Of a stretch of 64,000 nucleotides of DNA, positions 45,040 through 57,362 are shown piece after piece. The notes beneath the pieces were generated by a model. That model was not told the DNA's origin. It ran no database searches and saw nothing but the letters and a program-made list of their open reading frames with translations. Numbering within the stretch: the stretch's first letter is position 1; the number at the start of each line of letters is the position of its first letter. A program made the translations under genes and the position numbers. Location: positions 85,264,414 through 85,328,413 of the forward strand of contig CM048839.1 in the NCBI GenBank assembly GCA_026545765.1, read 5' to 3'. The DNA is from Plantago major. Its lineage: Eukaryota > Streptophyta > Magnoliopsida > Lamiales > Plantaginaceae.

Positions 45040-45530
45040 CGAAGATGTTTTCGCGGCAGAATTTCTCCAAACCATTAGTTGCTCTAGATTGCCTAACAAT
45101 ATGATTGTCCAGAAAGTTGGACGTGATAATGCTTTTGATGAATATTGGTCAGGCTTACGATTTGTGCAATGGCACAATGCTCATATACAGTTACTAATCT
45201 TTGAAAGCATATCATTGAGGCAAAGATGATATCTTGAATCAACAAGGGCCAAAAGGTTTCATTCATAGGATGGTGATGAGCTCATTCGACGAGACAAAGT
45301 TCCCTATCAATTTTTATAGGAGACAGGGTCCATATCCGCCCGCTTAGATATGACCACAAACAAGAGTCACGAAAAATCTCTCTCACAGGTCGACCTCTAC
45401 CTCCTCTGACCCGTCTTCAACCATCACCATTTATATTTTGCTCTCTATAGAGTTACCAGCGGAAAGGGATTGATTTGTGATGAAGAGGGCAATGCATATG
45501 ACAAGACAACCAACGTGGTTTATAAATAAG
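45040..45530 (+). pseudogene. Helitron helicase C-terminal remnant
   Basis: In three frames, in the right order for a Pif1-type Helitron helicase: EFLQTISCSRLPNNMIVQKV, GQAYDLCNGTML, FIHRMVMSSFDETKFPINFY, then ALYRVTSGKGLICDEEGN and TTNVVYK. These match the conserved LCNGTRL, FIPRM..SP.D..FPF and VALSRVTS...NVVYKEV stretches of the family. Stops and frameshifts inactivate it. The 3' terminus lies 295 bp downstream. Confidence 0.82.
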
Positions 45531-45795
45531 TGTTGGACAAGTTATGGGGTGATTTTATCTTTTATGTGTATAAACTTTAAGAAATGATTTTAACACCGAA
45601 TATGATTTTTATAAGTTTGTGTTCAATTTCACTAATTAACATTATCAACTTTTTTACAGATATCGATGACTTCCGATGCAATGTTAAAGCGATTAGATCA
45701 TGCATTTCTACGCATTGTAGTTTGTATATCTTCGTCGACTTTGACATGTTATTATACAATTTATTCATTTCTTATTTTAAATTTTGTCTCCATGT

Positions 45796-45825
45796 CCCGT
45801 CGAGTATCGACGGGCCATTGACTAG
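45796..45825 (+). other. Helitron 3' terminus: hairpin plus CTAG
   Basis: The stem CCCGTCGA/TCGACGGG (8 bp, loop GTA) is followed seven bases later by CTAG, then T. This is the classic Helitron 3' end (hairpin, CTRR, insertion before T). Its position after helicase coding remnants on the same strand confirms it. Confidence 0.88.
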
Positions 45826-45829
45826 TATA

Positions 45830-45960
45830 TCTATGAATTGAAAGTTTTCAAGCCTTTCTATTGGTCCATTTTTCATGCTTACGTGGCACTATACTCAATT
45901 CTGATTGGCTGAAAAAAGTTGTAGAGGATATTTTAGTCTGTTGACAGTTCATCCTGATAT
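45830..45960 (+). other. Possible second Helitron 5' terminus
   Basis: TCTATGAATTGAAAGTTTTC follows an A, four bases after the 3' terminus above. It shares TATATCTAT, GTTTTYAAG, TTGGTC and CTGATTGGCT in order with the proposed 5' end at 31811. No 3' partner is identified. Confidence 0.4.
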
Positions 45961-46830
45961 CTAGAACAATTAGTAAGGGCAATCCGGTCCATTCAAATAT
46001 TTCCTTAATTATATATTTCACTGTTATTTTTTGTTTGTTAAGTACATATATATTTTTATTAAATCTAATATAACTTTATCTACAAAAATCTAAAAAATAT
46101 TTTGAACATATATTTAAATTCATCGTGACAAGACCAATCTATAGACATCAATCTTGAATAGTATCATTAATTAAATAAATCATTTTATCCATTAAAATAA
46201 AATATAAATTTATTAAATAAGATAAAATGAAATAATGAAATTTTAAAAATATCGAGTTTATTAAATTAATTGATCGAGTAAATTTCTAAGAAACACACTC
46301 GATAGAGACATAGAAACATAGTTTCTATATATTACATATTAACCCTAATAAAAATCACTTGCCAAAACACTGACCCGAGGGCAAGAAGGTGGGTCGGACC
46401 GTCTATGATACAGGTCAGTATATATATGCTAGAAACCAGCAGAAATCGCCATTTACATATGTGCTTCTTTCTCTCACTACTTTCTCTCTCTAAATTCTCA
46501 AGTGAAAAAGGTCGATTCAATAGTGAATTCACCGGAAAAATGCTACAATCGATCGATCGACAACGTTAGCTGTTATTTCTTCAGGAATCTGCAGAAAAAA
46601 ATGAACGACAAAAAAAATTAGACATGATTCGAACGAATTTGTGATTTTTTTTCAACGTTTTCAACCGATTTGATCGAGAAATCAAGCTATATAGTTGATA
46701 TTATGATTGATTACAGACTGATAGTTGATTCATGTTTCGAATGATAAAATAACTTTGAATCCACATAGATTTGAAAAAATCAAGTTCGAAAAATTGTAAA
46801 TCTAGAACTATTTATCTATATTTTCGTGTT
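45961..46830. other. AT-rich noncoding stretch
   Basis: No supported gene. A CGATCGATCGA run lies near 46549-46560. Confidence 0.35.
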
Positions 46831-48373
46831 GATGTTGTTGTTGTTTATGCATTCACAAGGTGTAATCATACATGCATAAGAATCAGACCGTGTTTTTATT
46901 CAAGATCTGACCTCAATCATCAACTCAGATCTGAAAAAATAAGGTATATAACATTTTTATGTTAATTCCTGTATGTGCTGTGCTTTCAAGAATATTACCT
47001 ATGTTCTCTGGAAAATGTCCTATGTTTTCATTCAAAACCTGACAGTCATTTTGCATTCTATTTTTCGACATGTTATTTTGAATTCTGTTTTTTACTGTAT
47101 TTCCTATGTTTTTACGTATATGTCCTATATTCTCACCAATATACTCTATGTTCTCAACAATATCTACTATGGTTGCTATGAAATAGTTGCCGATTAAAGT
47201 TGTTGTTTATGCATTCAGAAGGTGTAATCATGCTTGCATAAGGATCAAACAGTGTTTTCTATCAAGATCTGACCTCAATCATCACCTCAGATCTGGAAAA
47301 AAAAAGGTTTACAACGTTTTCTATGTTCTTTCCTGTATGTGCTATGTTCTCAATAATATTACATATGTTCTCTATAATATGTTCTATGTTTTCATTCAAA
47401 ACCTGACAGTCGTTTTGTGCTCTGTTTTTCGACATATCATTTTGAATTCTATTTTCTTTACTGTATTTCCTATGTTTTTATGTATATGTACTATCTTTTC
47501 ACCAATATACCCTATGTTTTCAACAATAACTACTATGTTTGCTAGGAAATAGTCGCTTATTGATGTTGTTGTTGTTGTTTATGCATTCACAAGGTGTAAT
47601 CACGCTTGTATAAGGATCAGACAGTGTTTTCTATCAAAATCTGACATCAATCATCAACTCAAATCTGGAAATAAAATGTACACAACCTTTTCTATGTTCT
47701 TTCCTGTATGTGCTATGTTCTCAATAATATCACCTATGTTCTCTATAATATATCCTATGTTTTCATTCAAAATCTGATAGTCGTTTTGTGCCCTGTTTTT
47801 CGACATATTATTTTTGAATTATGTTTTTTTACTGTATTTCTTATGTTTTTACGTATATGTACTATCTTCTCACCAATATACCCTATGTTTTCAACAATAA
47901 CTACTATATTTCCTAGGAAATAGTCGCTCATTGTTGTTGTTGTTGTATTCACAAGGTGTAATCATGCTTGAATAAGAATCAGACAGTGTTTTCATTCAAA
48001 ATATGACCTCAATCATCAACTCATATCTGGAAAAAAATGTATACAAAGTTTCTATGTTATTTCCTGTATGTGTTATATTTTCAAGAATATTACCTATGTT
48101 CTCTGGAATATGTCCTATGTTTTCATTCAAAACATGACAGTCGTTTTGTGCTCTGTTTTTCGACAATATTATGTTGAATTTTGTTTTTTTACAGTATTTT
48201 CTATGTTTCTACGTATATGTGCTATCTTATCACCAATATACCCTATGTTCTCAACAATATCTACTATGTTTGTTATGAAATAGTTGCTCATTGATGTTGT
48301 TGTTGTTTATGCATTCACAAGGTGTAATCATATTTTCATAAGGATCTAACGGCGTTGTTTATGGAATCACAAG
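46831..48373 (+). repeat. Tandem array, about 4.2 units with a period near 365 bp
   Basis: The anchor AAGGTGTAATC recurs at about 46857, 47219, 47591, 47953 and 48319, giving steps of 362, 372, 362 and 366 bp. Each unit begins with a GTTGTT-rich run and TGTTTATGCATTCA. It then carries CAGATCTG-like stretches and a block of shorter repeats of TATGTTYTC spaced about 20-24 bp. Each unit keeps an open frame of roughly 70-75 codons on this strand (46973-47197, 47337-47552, 47708-47923, 48068-48283). Sirevirus copy B interrupts the fifth unit. Confidence 0.88.
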
Positions 48374-49973
48374 TGTTGGTCCAGATAACGGCAAAGTAAA
48401 AGACTAGAGGGGGGGGGGGTGAATAGTCTTTTAAAACTTTTGTCGATAAACACGGTTTCTCAGATATCTATGAAGATTTCTGATACTTAATTTCAGAGAG
48501 CGGAAGACTTTTCTGTGATAAGTGCACGTGCTCAGCAAGATAGGTGTAAATACTTTGCAAGATAAATAAAGCAAGTAATAAAATCCAGAAAGTAAATAAC
48601 ACAAATGTTTTTATAGTGGTATCTGAAGGTGGCGTAATCCTTCAACTAATCCACTTCGGCCTTTCTCAGACCTAGAATCCACTAAGACAGATAATTGATG
48701 TAACCTTACAAATATCTTCTCTTGATTCCTAATTAAACTAGGTCCCCAACCAAGTGTTCCCTCTGAGTTATTTCCCGGATTTCTCAGCCAAGTACTTCCT
48801 GTACTCAGAAACCTCTTTCCTGGAGTTGTTCCTTAGTTTCCAAACTAAGTACTTCCTGTACTCCACGCCAATTAAGGTGTTGGTTAAGGTAGTTTGTCAG
48901 GTGAGCTTCTTTAATAACTTGTTCAGTTATGCAGATAGCTCTGAGAATCAAGTATACTTAATACACTTTGCAATGTATGGTATCTTGTTCTTTTCTGACC
49001 CAAATCTATGATAAATGTTCAAGAGAATGAATCTCAGATGTCAAATCTTAATTCAACTCTTTCACAAATAGCAATGCTTGTTAAGGATCAGGACACTTAG
49101 AACTTTTGTGCTACTTAGAATCAAGAGCTTTGGTCGCAACAGAAAGCTTGAAGGTAAGTAGTATGCTTGAGAGAGCTTGTGTGAGAGTATTCGATGTAAG
49201 TTCAGTGTTCTAAGGTGTGTTCTCAAGCAGTCTAAGTGTTGATATTTATAGATGAATTTGAGTGCCGTTTGAATAGTATCCGTGAGGCTTAAATCAAATT
49301 CAAACTATTGATATCTGAGTATAGTACTGTAGTACGTTTGTCTTCTTCTTTAGAAGCTACCGTTTTGTTTAGACATCTCTGTCCGCGCATTCAATGCATT
49401 GTACTATACTTTGTCCTGTAGTGCCAACGGAACTATGCATTGTGTCGGAGATCTTATACTATCAGAGTTCTCTGAAGCTTTGCATGTTCTTTTCCAGAAA
49501 TTATCACAACTCCAGATACCACTTGTTGAGACAACTTGTTATAATATATTTCTTTTCAGAAACATAGTTTATGTCCAAGGTATCTGAGTGTAGATATCTG
49601 TGGGCACTTTCCTCGTTTCAGAAACCTTTTATTTCTCAGATATCTTTTGCAACACTGTTTATTTAAAAACGCTTGTGTCTTCAAGATATCTGGTCGTAGG
49701 TATCTGAAAACCCTTATCTTCAGCAATCTTGTGCAGTCTTCAAATCTTCAAATCCGTTGAGCTTTTCCTGCTGGATGCCTTCTTCTTGGTCTTCTTTTTA
49801 GAAATAAAAATTACATTCAGAGACCTAACATCTTATACAAGATTTACTAGACTATCATACTTAGTGAGTTTCCTCTTTTACAGTGTTCAAGTGAACCAAG
49901 AGTACTAACCACCTTTCTGAGCTAAGATAAGTCATTAGGTTGCTGATCAAAATCTAAACAGATATTCCTAAAA
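48374..49973 (-). repeat. 3' LTR of Sirevirus copy B
   Basis: 1600 bp, clearly homologous to the LTRs of copy A but visibly more diverged, with one fewer internal 52-bp unit and several small indels (for example an extra GTCGGAGATCTTATACTATC-like block near 49443). The PPT follows at 49976-49990. Confidence 0.9.
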
Positions 49974-51217
49974 AATTTCCCCCATTTTGATCAGTCAACG
50001 ATGACTATCTGACTATTACAAATCTGGATGAGGAAACAATCCATCACTTAATCATTTCTTATGATCTTCCAATTCATATAATTAAGTGCAGAAAGTAAAC
50101 ATCAACCAAATCACAAGGTGTGATCTTTGCTGACAAATTATCTTTTATAGATTGATATCTGAGAGTAGGTTCATCAGATATGTTACAATGAAAGTTCAGA
50201 TAACTTTTACACGATAAAACAACAATAAGGTACAGTCAGCAAAATACAAAAAATTACATAGTAAATTAGGACAACAGGAGTAACCAAGCTCCAAGTAGAC
50301 ATCCTAATAAACTAGTCTTCAAGTCTTCAAATCTTCAGCAGCTCAAAGGATCAATTTGCGTACTCCCTATCTCCAAATCTTTTGATATCATCTGAGTAGT
50401 CATAGAGCAAGGTTCTGACCAACATCTCAGTGTCTCTGGCAAAACCGCATACTTCTTTGTATGATTTGGTGGGATTCTTCTTGGCAAAGTGTTTGACCCA
50501 TAAATACTTTCACCATTTCCAGGCAAGCTCAATTCTGATATCTGATAGCTTGAAGTAATCATATATGATCCTCAGATATCTGATGTCACCCTTGTATTGA
50601 TCTTCAGTCATGTAGAATGACTCAAAGGGTTCCACAGCAAGTCTTGGCCTTGTGCCTGTTCCAGTGAGGTTTGGGACTTTATGCACATCATCAGGTTTTC
50701 CATAAGGACATTCATCATTAAGGTCCTTCCTCATGGCTTCAACTCTCTTGGCAACTTCAAAATCCAACTAAGCTTTGACATGATTGGTGTTGATCAAGAT
50801 TGACTATCTTTTCCTTTTTCATTTACAAGCAAGTGCTTGAGTTCCAGTATCCAGTATCCATTCCTCTGATGAATATACCTGTAGGAGGAGGAGTTGTCGA
50901 TCTTCACATACTCGATTACGCTTCTTCGGCACGAGTGGAAGTTGACTTTTTCATTTTTCAGCTCTCAATCTATTCCTCCTTTGCCTTGAGTTTTCCCTTG
51001 GATTGCTTGAAGAACCACCTTGGATTGACTTGGTATTTCCAGAGGGTGTTTTAGCTGCCAAAGGCTTTGTAGCTATGGGCTCAGTTAGGCTATCAATTTT
51101 TCTTTTTCTGTGAAGAGGAGCTTCATCTTCATCAGTCTCTTCATCATCATCATCAAGATTAATTCTTGTGAAATTTTTGCAGCCTTCTTCATTACCCAGG
51201 GATTTGATTTGGCCTTC

Positions 51218-52431
51218 TTCTCTTCTTCTGCTTCTTCTTCTTCTTCTTCTTCTTCTTCTTCTTCTTCTTCTTCTTCTTCTTCTTCTTTGAAAGTGCGATT
51301 TAGTGCACTTTGTTTAGTAATTCAATCTTTCTTCGTAACATAACCGGTTCAATGTTTGTAGTTGTTTTTCTATGAATATTTTGTAGGATATATCAAGTTG
51401 GGCTCAAACATGCTTATTGGATCAAAAGGAATCAATGAGCCCAAAGGAATGCTATTGCTTGATGAAAGACTAAGATTAAGGGGGAGATTGAAAATGCAAG
51501 TTGCACTTGATTAGTTAATCTTATCTTTCATGATTCAGTTCAATGTTTGTGTTTGTTGTTGTTGTTTGTGAACTGCAGGATTTCAATGTTGTGCAACATT
51601 GTGAAATAGTGCCGATACAATGTTGGAACAAGATTACGGACAACAGCAGACAACATAGAAACAAGCAGGCCAATTGGATTGATGACTTGGACTGGAAGCA
51701 ATCAATTCGAATTTCTGCAGGAATAAGGAAAGAGTTTGAGTTGCTTTGGACATAAGGAATGCAATCTAAACAGAGAATCTTTCAAGAATATTGTTGACGA
51801 AAGCAAGAAGGAAATATATTGTTGAAGACACTAATATGGAAATTTCCTTCTAGCTGATTATTGAAGAAAACAAGAACATGGAAAATTGCCTTTGCTGAGA
51901 TCCTATTGCCTTTCGACTTGGATGGGAGCTGTCGATATCTCAAGTATATATACAAGGATTCAGCCGAGCAATCATTGAGCCTTTCTTGATGATCAATCGA
52001 GATTTTATTAAAAGAGTTTAGGCTTCTTGTTTTCTGCTAGCTTTAGAGTTTGTCTAAGAGTATTCATTGTTGGAATAACTCTTTCAAACATCGACCTAGA
52101 ATAGCTTTTACTGTTGGTTCTTCTAGGGCTAGTTTTGGTTGTTTAATCAATCGTTTGTGATTGTATTAAACCTAGTTGATTAGATCTACTTTTCCTGTCA
52201 GTAGATATTTTGCCTAAGGCGCTGCCAATATATTTTTCTATATATTGGCTTGGTAATAGAAGTTTCATTATTATTCATCCGCTGCTATCTGTTTACTGTA
52301 GACATTGTTGAACAACATTGTTGGCAACATTGTCTGTTGATCTAGTTCCAAGTACCAATCCGGGATCCTAAGTTCTAACATTCTTCTTCTTCTTCTTCTT
52401 CTTCTTCTTCTTCTTCTTCTTCTTCTTCTTC
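51218..52431. repeat. Expanded TTC microsatellite split by an insertion
   Basis: About 70 bp of TTC repeats before 51288 and about 50 bp after 52380 form one tract. On the gene strand it encodes a Glu run. Copy A has only a short GAA/TTC region at the equivalent place (about 4888-4920), so the tract expanded in copy B. Confidence 0.8.
51288..52380 (+). mobile_element. Deleted Copia remnant: 5' LTR stub, interior end, 3' LTR
   Basis: Flanked by TTCTT on both sides (51283-51287 and 52381-52385). It starts TGAAAGTGCG and ends GTTCTAACA. At 51489 a second LTR start, TGAAAATGCAAG, follows a purine tract (GATTAAGGGGGAGAT), so 51489-52380 is a full 892-bp 3' LTR. The first 75 bp or so are the beginning of the 5' LTR, fused to about 130 bp of 3' interior. 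The flanking TTCTT lies in a TTC repeat, so the duplication has less weight than usual. Confidence 0.8.
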
Positions 52432-55400
52432 AGAAGACTCATCAATCCCTCTTACTTGTCTTCTCCTTGGAGCCTTGGTACTCCTTGGAGGTTTCTGTGC
52501 CATGGCCCTTGTTACCATTGAAGTTCCTTCAGTTGGTTTATGGGAAGTAGCTACTATTTGCAAAGCAGCTTGACTTGAGGAGGTCTCATTGATTCTGAGT
52601 GGTGGCTGGGAAGTTTTCTTGTTTCTTCTTCCTCTCTGAGCAGCACCAGCTCCAGATTTCTTCTTATATCCTTCTCCTTCTTTCCATTCCTCCTGACTTT
52701 GAGGTCCATATTTGTACAATCCCCCCCTAGTCATTGTTGGCTGACTAAGTCTCATAAAGGATTATGAGAGAGACTCAAAATGTCCTTGTAAGTAGTTATA
52801 GGCAGTGACCAACTTTTGAAGTTCAGCTTTGAGCTCCTTATTTTGTTTGATAAGTCCATTTTCCTTATTAGTGAGCTCTGCCAATGGGCCTTGAATGGCA
52901 TCTACTTTTCCAGCAGCATAGCTAGCCTCTTCAAAGGCTTTTGCAGCCAAGTTTTGGTCGTCATCCCTGACCATGCCTAGGTCTTTCTGAGCAATGACCA
53001 GACTGGTTGTCCTCTGAGTGATGAGCTCAGTGAATGTCTTCATTTCCGCAGGGACTGATGCAGTGGCGGCTTTATCTTGAGAAAACAACTCCTTTTTCAA
53101 TTTAGCCAGTACTTGATATATGTTCAAGTATTCATTGGAGTTGACATTTGGTAGCTTGCTGAATATTTCAGAGGCAATCAGCTTTCTTTTCAAATGAGAA
53201 ACCGCTAAGTGTTCATTGCAGTGTTCTGCCAATTTCTTCTCTTCTTCATCATCTAAGTCATCAACCCAGTGATCTTCATCCTCTTGGACATTTTCAAGAT
53301 TTCCTAGTCCAGCAACCATCTCAGAGATGGGCTTCTTTCCTTTCAAAGAGGAGGATGGTATATCTATTGATGGTGATGCAGCCTTAGCATCATGCTTTTC
53401 TTCAGATACTTCTTCAGTATCTAGCTCCTTAGCAATGTCATTTACAGCATCCTGGAGCTCTTTGACCTCAGAGTAAGCTACCATTTCTTGTAAGTATTGA
53501 TCTTGAAGCCTATTAAGCTTATCTATGGATTTAGCTAGCTATTCTTCTAGGTGAATATGGAGCTGTTGTTCTTCTTCCAACAGTTGTTTGAGTTGAGCAG
53601 CTCTGGTTTGTTTATTAAATACCTTCTGAGTTGTTTTCTCAGAGTGCTCAACTACTTGTTCAGTAGTGTCCTTTTGTTGTTGGGAAGATGGATGGGTAGA
53701 TTTTTGGGGAGATGGAGGAGGGGATTTTTGTGATGTCCTCTCAGTGTGTTTTTTCAGCAACTGAGGCATTCTTTCTCTGTGTAATCCCTCCTGTCCCTGG
53801 TGCAGGGCCAACATCATCATCCTTTTTATCATCCTCATCCTTGTGATGGTCAAAAGGAGAATCTTCATAGTTATTCTCACCAGTCTCCTTCTCTTCTTCA
53901 TCTTCAGAGACCAGATTGATCACTTCTGGAATAGTGATCATTTGCCCATTTACCTCCTCTTGTTAAGAAGGTATGCATTGTAAGGTCTGGGGCAAAGTAG
54001 GCTTGAATGCCATCTGCATTCTGGTCTGACCATCTGCCTTCTCAAAAGTTTCTATGAGCTTGTGTGCAGCTTCTTTGATAAAGTCCTTATGCATCAGAGT
54101 AGCAAAAGAGTACTGCTCTGTTGGGAACATAGCATGGACATAATTCTCCAAGTCAAAAGCTCTAACTCTTCTCAGTTGGTGATCAGTCACCTTTGTTAAT
54201 TCAGTCAGATCTGAGCTTCTGAGCTTTTGCCACTTTCTGAAACACTTGAGATGTTTCTTTAGTGTGTGGTTCTTGAAGAATGTAAGCAGGTCTTCTGTTG
54301 AGAATGCATAAGCCTTTTGCACACTTGTTTGAGCCTGAAAGAAAGAGTTTTGAGTTAGATTCAAAACTTTTGTAGATATCTGAGTATTTGTGTAATTAGG
54401 TTTCTGAGTTACCTGAATGAATACATCAGGCTCAGAGACTTGTACTACTGAGGTAGGGAGCTCCTCAGATATCTTATTGTGAGGTGGGGACTTGGAAGTC
54501 TGGTCCTCATCAACCTTTCTTTCTGCTTGAACCTGAGATTAGAGACATAACACTTAGTAAATTTTATCAATAAAAATTTTAGTGACAAATCAGATATCTG
54601 AGAGGTCAATTACCTCCGTTGGAGGCTCAGATACTTGTCTCTCAGAGACTTGTGCAGTCTCTGGAATCTTTTCTTGTGATGAAGGCCTTGATGCCTCATC
54701 AATTTCCATATGTTGTGAGGATTAAGTGGGCAATTCCTCAGCAACTTCTACTTCTTTTTGAACCTGTTAAGTAGAATGTGTTAGTTTGAGAAAAATGAAC
54801 AGAGATTTGTTCTTGGAAGAATATAGATATCTGAATGAAATACCTTCTCTGCAGAAGGTTCAGATACTTGTTCCTCAGAGACCTTAGAAGTCTCTGGATT
54901 CTTCTCTGAAGAGATAGACTTTTCAGTTTCTTCATTTTTCTTCTTAGTTGGAGGCTATTAGAAACAAACACTTATTAATCAAGTGTAAAAAGTACATATC
55001 TGAGATATATCTTAAGGAATTATTTTCTACCTGTGAGACAGTCTCCTGTTCCTTAAGTGGTGAGGCTATGGAAGCCTCCTTCTCAGATTCTGAGGTAAGC
55101 TTTGCAGCTTCCTCTTGTTGTTGTGTTTCTAAATCAGCCCGTAACAAAGAAATTATAATAAGTAACAAGATTTAGGCATAAGTTATCACAAGTAAAGAGT
55201 TAAACCATTAAGCTACCTGAGCAATGTCAGGCTGATAGGTCTCTAGAATTTGTGAAGTTTCCATGCGTTGGTCTTGTTGTTCTTGGACCACTTCTTTGTT
55301 GGAAGTTTCAGGTACTTCAGACCTTTCCTGAGTATGCAACTCAATTGCCTCCCCTGGTTGATCATTCTGAGTAGATGCCTCAGTTTGATCCCTCTCATTG

Positions 55401-57352
55401 AGTTGGGGAACCTGCTCTTTTGCAGGATTTTCTTGACAATGAAAGATCTTTGGTATCTGTAACTCAAGTAGCATTTCATGATATCCACATCATTTGTTGT
55501 GGTTGTTGTGCTTGAGACAGACTTTTGAGTGCCAAGGCAATGGCATTATCCTCCAACACTAGTGTATCACTCATCAGAGCATCTTCAATATGCTTCAGTC
55601 TTTCCTGCTCTGATGGTGTAATTTGTCCAGTGACATTGGACACAGTTGCTTCTTCAGCAACCTTTGAAACAGATGCTTGTTCAACAACCTGTGGTGTAGG
55701 TTCTTCTTCAGATACCTCTACACTAGTTACTTTTTCAGTAACCTTAGCCCTTTTTGATTTCTCTAGGACCTGAGAGATGACTAAACCATCATCTTCATCG
55801 TCAGAGCTCTCATCAGCATTAGGAACTGATTGGTCCATAATCCCTGCGGTTTCTGCAGATAGGGCGTGGTATCTATCACTACTTTCTTTAGCAGCATTGA
55901 TAAGTTCATCAGCAAGGCTTTCGTCAGTAGTTTTGACATTTCTGAAAGCACTTTATCTTGCTGAGTCTACTTGTTCAGTAGTCGATACCTCTTTTGCAGC
56001 ATTGATGAGTTCATCTGCATTGATGAGTTCATCTACAGTGGCGGCAGGTATCTGGGAATCGACAACCACAATGGGTATGTCTTCTGTTTTGCCGCAGACT
56101 TCTTTCGTGAAGTTCTTGGCTTTTTGGTCGCAACCTTTCCCTCAGATACCTCTTCAGTCTTTCGCTTCTTGGAACCTTTTTGAGATCCAGTAACCTTTTT
56201 CATCAAGTTCGTAACTCATATTTGTAGAGTAGGTTACTGTTGGCTATGTCAGCCTTCTCTTTGAGCTCAATGCCAAGCTTCTCCAGCAAGTAACATATCT
56301 TTAGACCATAGCTCACTGTGGCCTTTGGCTCAGCAAGTCCCTTAGCAATTTTAGGCTCAAAGCCATGGATATTCTTCACAAACTTCATAAAGGCGTACTT
56401 GCCCCAATTGAAAGGGTTTTCCAGCCTTTTTTGTCTTGTTGTTGCAACAAGAACATAATCATCCAGCGTTCTTGGCTTATCTGGTCAGCACCTCCTTGTA
56501 GACCATCAAAGCATCTGTGAAGAATGCATGCCAACACATCCCAGTGAACTAACAGATGTCTGGTTCTATAATGATTAGTTCCTCCCGATGAATAATTTCT
56601 TTTAATTCTAATTCCTTCGGGTATAACTCCATATTAAGCTTGAAATCAGTGGGTGTATCTTGTTTATTAGTGTCACACAGACCACTGTAAAACTCTTTTA
56701 CACCTTCAAGGAGATCTTCATCCTTGGTGTCTATTTCAAAATCCTTTTCAAGATTTTGAAGATCAAACAACTTACAGAAAGTTGTTAAGTCCAAAAGGAT
56801 TTCCTTTCCTTGGACCTAAGTCTTTACAGACACTATTGCAGTGCCTTCAGAAACACAGGATATAATCCTGGAGTTATTGTAGAATTCTAACACATCCAGT
56901 GAAGAAACTCCACTGGGAAAAGCAGATAGAAATCCCTTGATTTGTGCCTTTTCAAGCATGTCAAGAATCAGTTTTCTATCGGCTTGGTTTTCAACAGCAG
57001 CCGTGAGGTACTCCTCAATCATGGCACCACCCCAAATCATCCTGTGATTTGAAGTCCAATGATCGGGATTAAAGTCTCCTACCAATCGATTGTTCACTAT
57101 AACCAACTCTGGTGCTTGCTTTTCAGCAGTACCAGTGGTAGAAGGTTGGGATTTATGGGTAGACGAACGTTTAGGAGCCATCTCTTTATATAGTGCAAGT
57201 GTTTGAAAGTTTGAAAGAGATTTGGGTGAGAGATTAGTGATTCTTTGCAGAAAAACTAACAGAAATTTGCAGAGGTTGAAGAATGGTTTTTGCTATTCTT
57301 GTGCAAGTCTGAATGTTGGATTAGGCGAAAGTGATTTCTTTTGCCAAAATCT

Positions 57353-57362
57353 TATATATATA
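57353..57362 (-). promoter_or_regulatory. TATA box before the env-position gene, copy B
   Basis: The minus strand reads CTATATATATAAG about 172 nt upstream of the ATG at 57181. It lies in the same place as the box at 9474-9483 in copy A. Confidence 0.55.

Larger units (their letters stand above)
31811..45825 (+). mobile_element. Probable decayed Helitron with nested insertions
   Basis: The 3' end is convincing: helicase C-terminal coding remnants, then an 8-bp hairpin and CTAG before T (45796-45826). The 5' end proposed at 31811 is TCTATATCTATATAAAATG after an A, which fits Helitron 5' ends (TC after A) and resembles the terminus at 45830. Between them lie the LINE at 33749-36252 and the gypsy element at 37464-44832; without these the Helitron would be about 4.1 kb. 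The left boundary is uncertain, and the two ends may belong to different Helitrons. Confidence 0.4.
50351..57181 (-). pseudogene. Env-position multi-exon gene of Sirevirus copy B
   Basis: It is homologous along its length to the gene in copy A: start MAPKRSSTHKS at 57181, module exons near 54400-55140, central globular region (about 53960-54330), coiled coil (52762-53484), C-terminal region (50351-50770) with a TGA at 50351-50353. Differences include an extra segment with PKELELKEIIHREEL near 56590, an extra stretch near 55900-56220, a first splice acceptor changed from AG to GG, and the 1.1-kb insertion at 51288. Exon 2 here ends in an intact CAG where copy A has TAG. Many stops make it non-functional. 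Confidence 0.75.

Noticed and set aside
46831-48373. CRISPR-like array
   Set aside because: The repeats are long, adjacent and imperfect without unique spacers, and the DNA is plant nuclear.
51288-52380. Simple solo LTR
   Set aside because: A second LTR start after a purine tract at 51489 shows that part of the interior remains.
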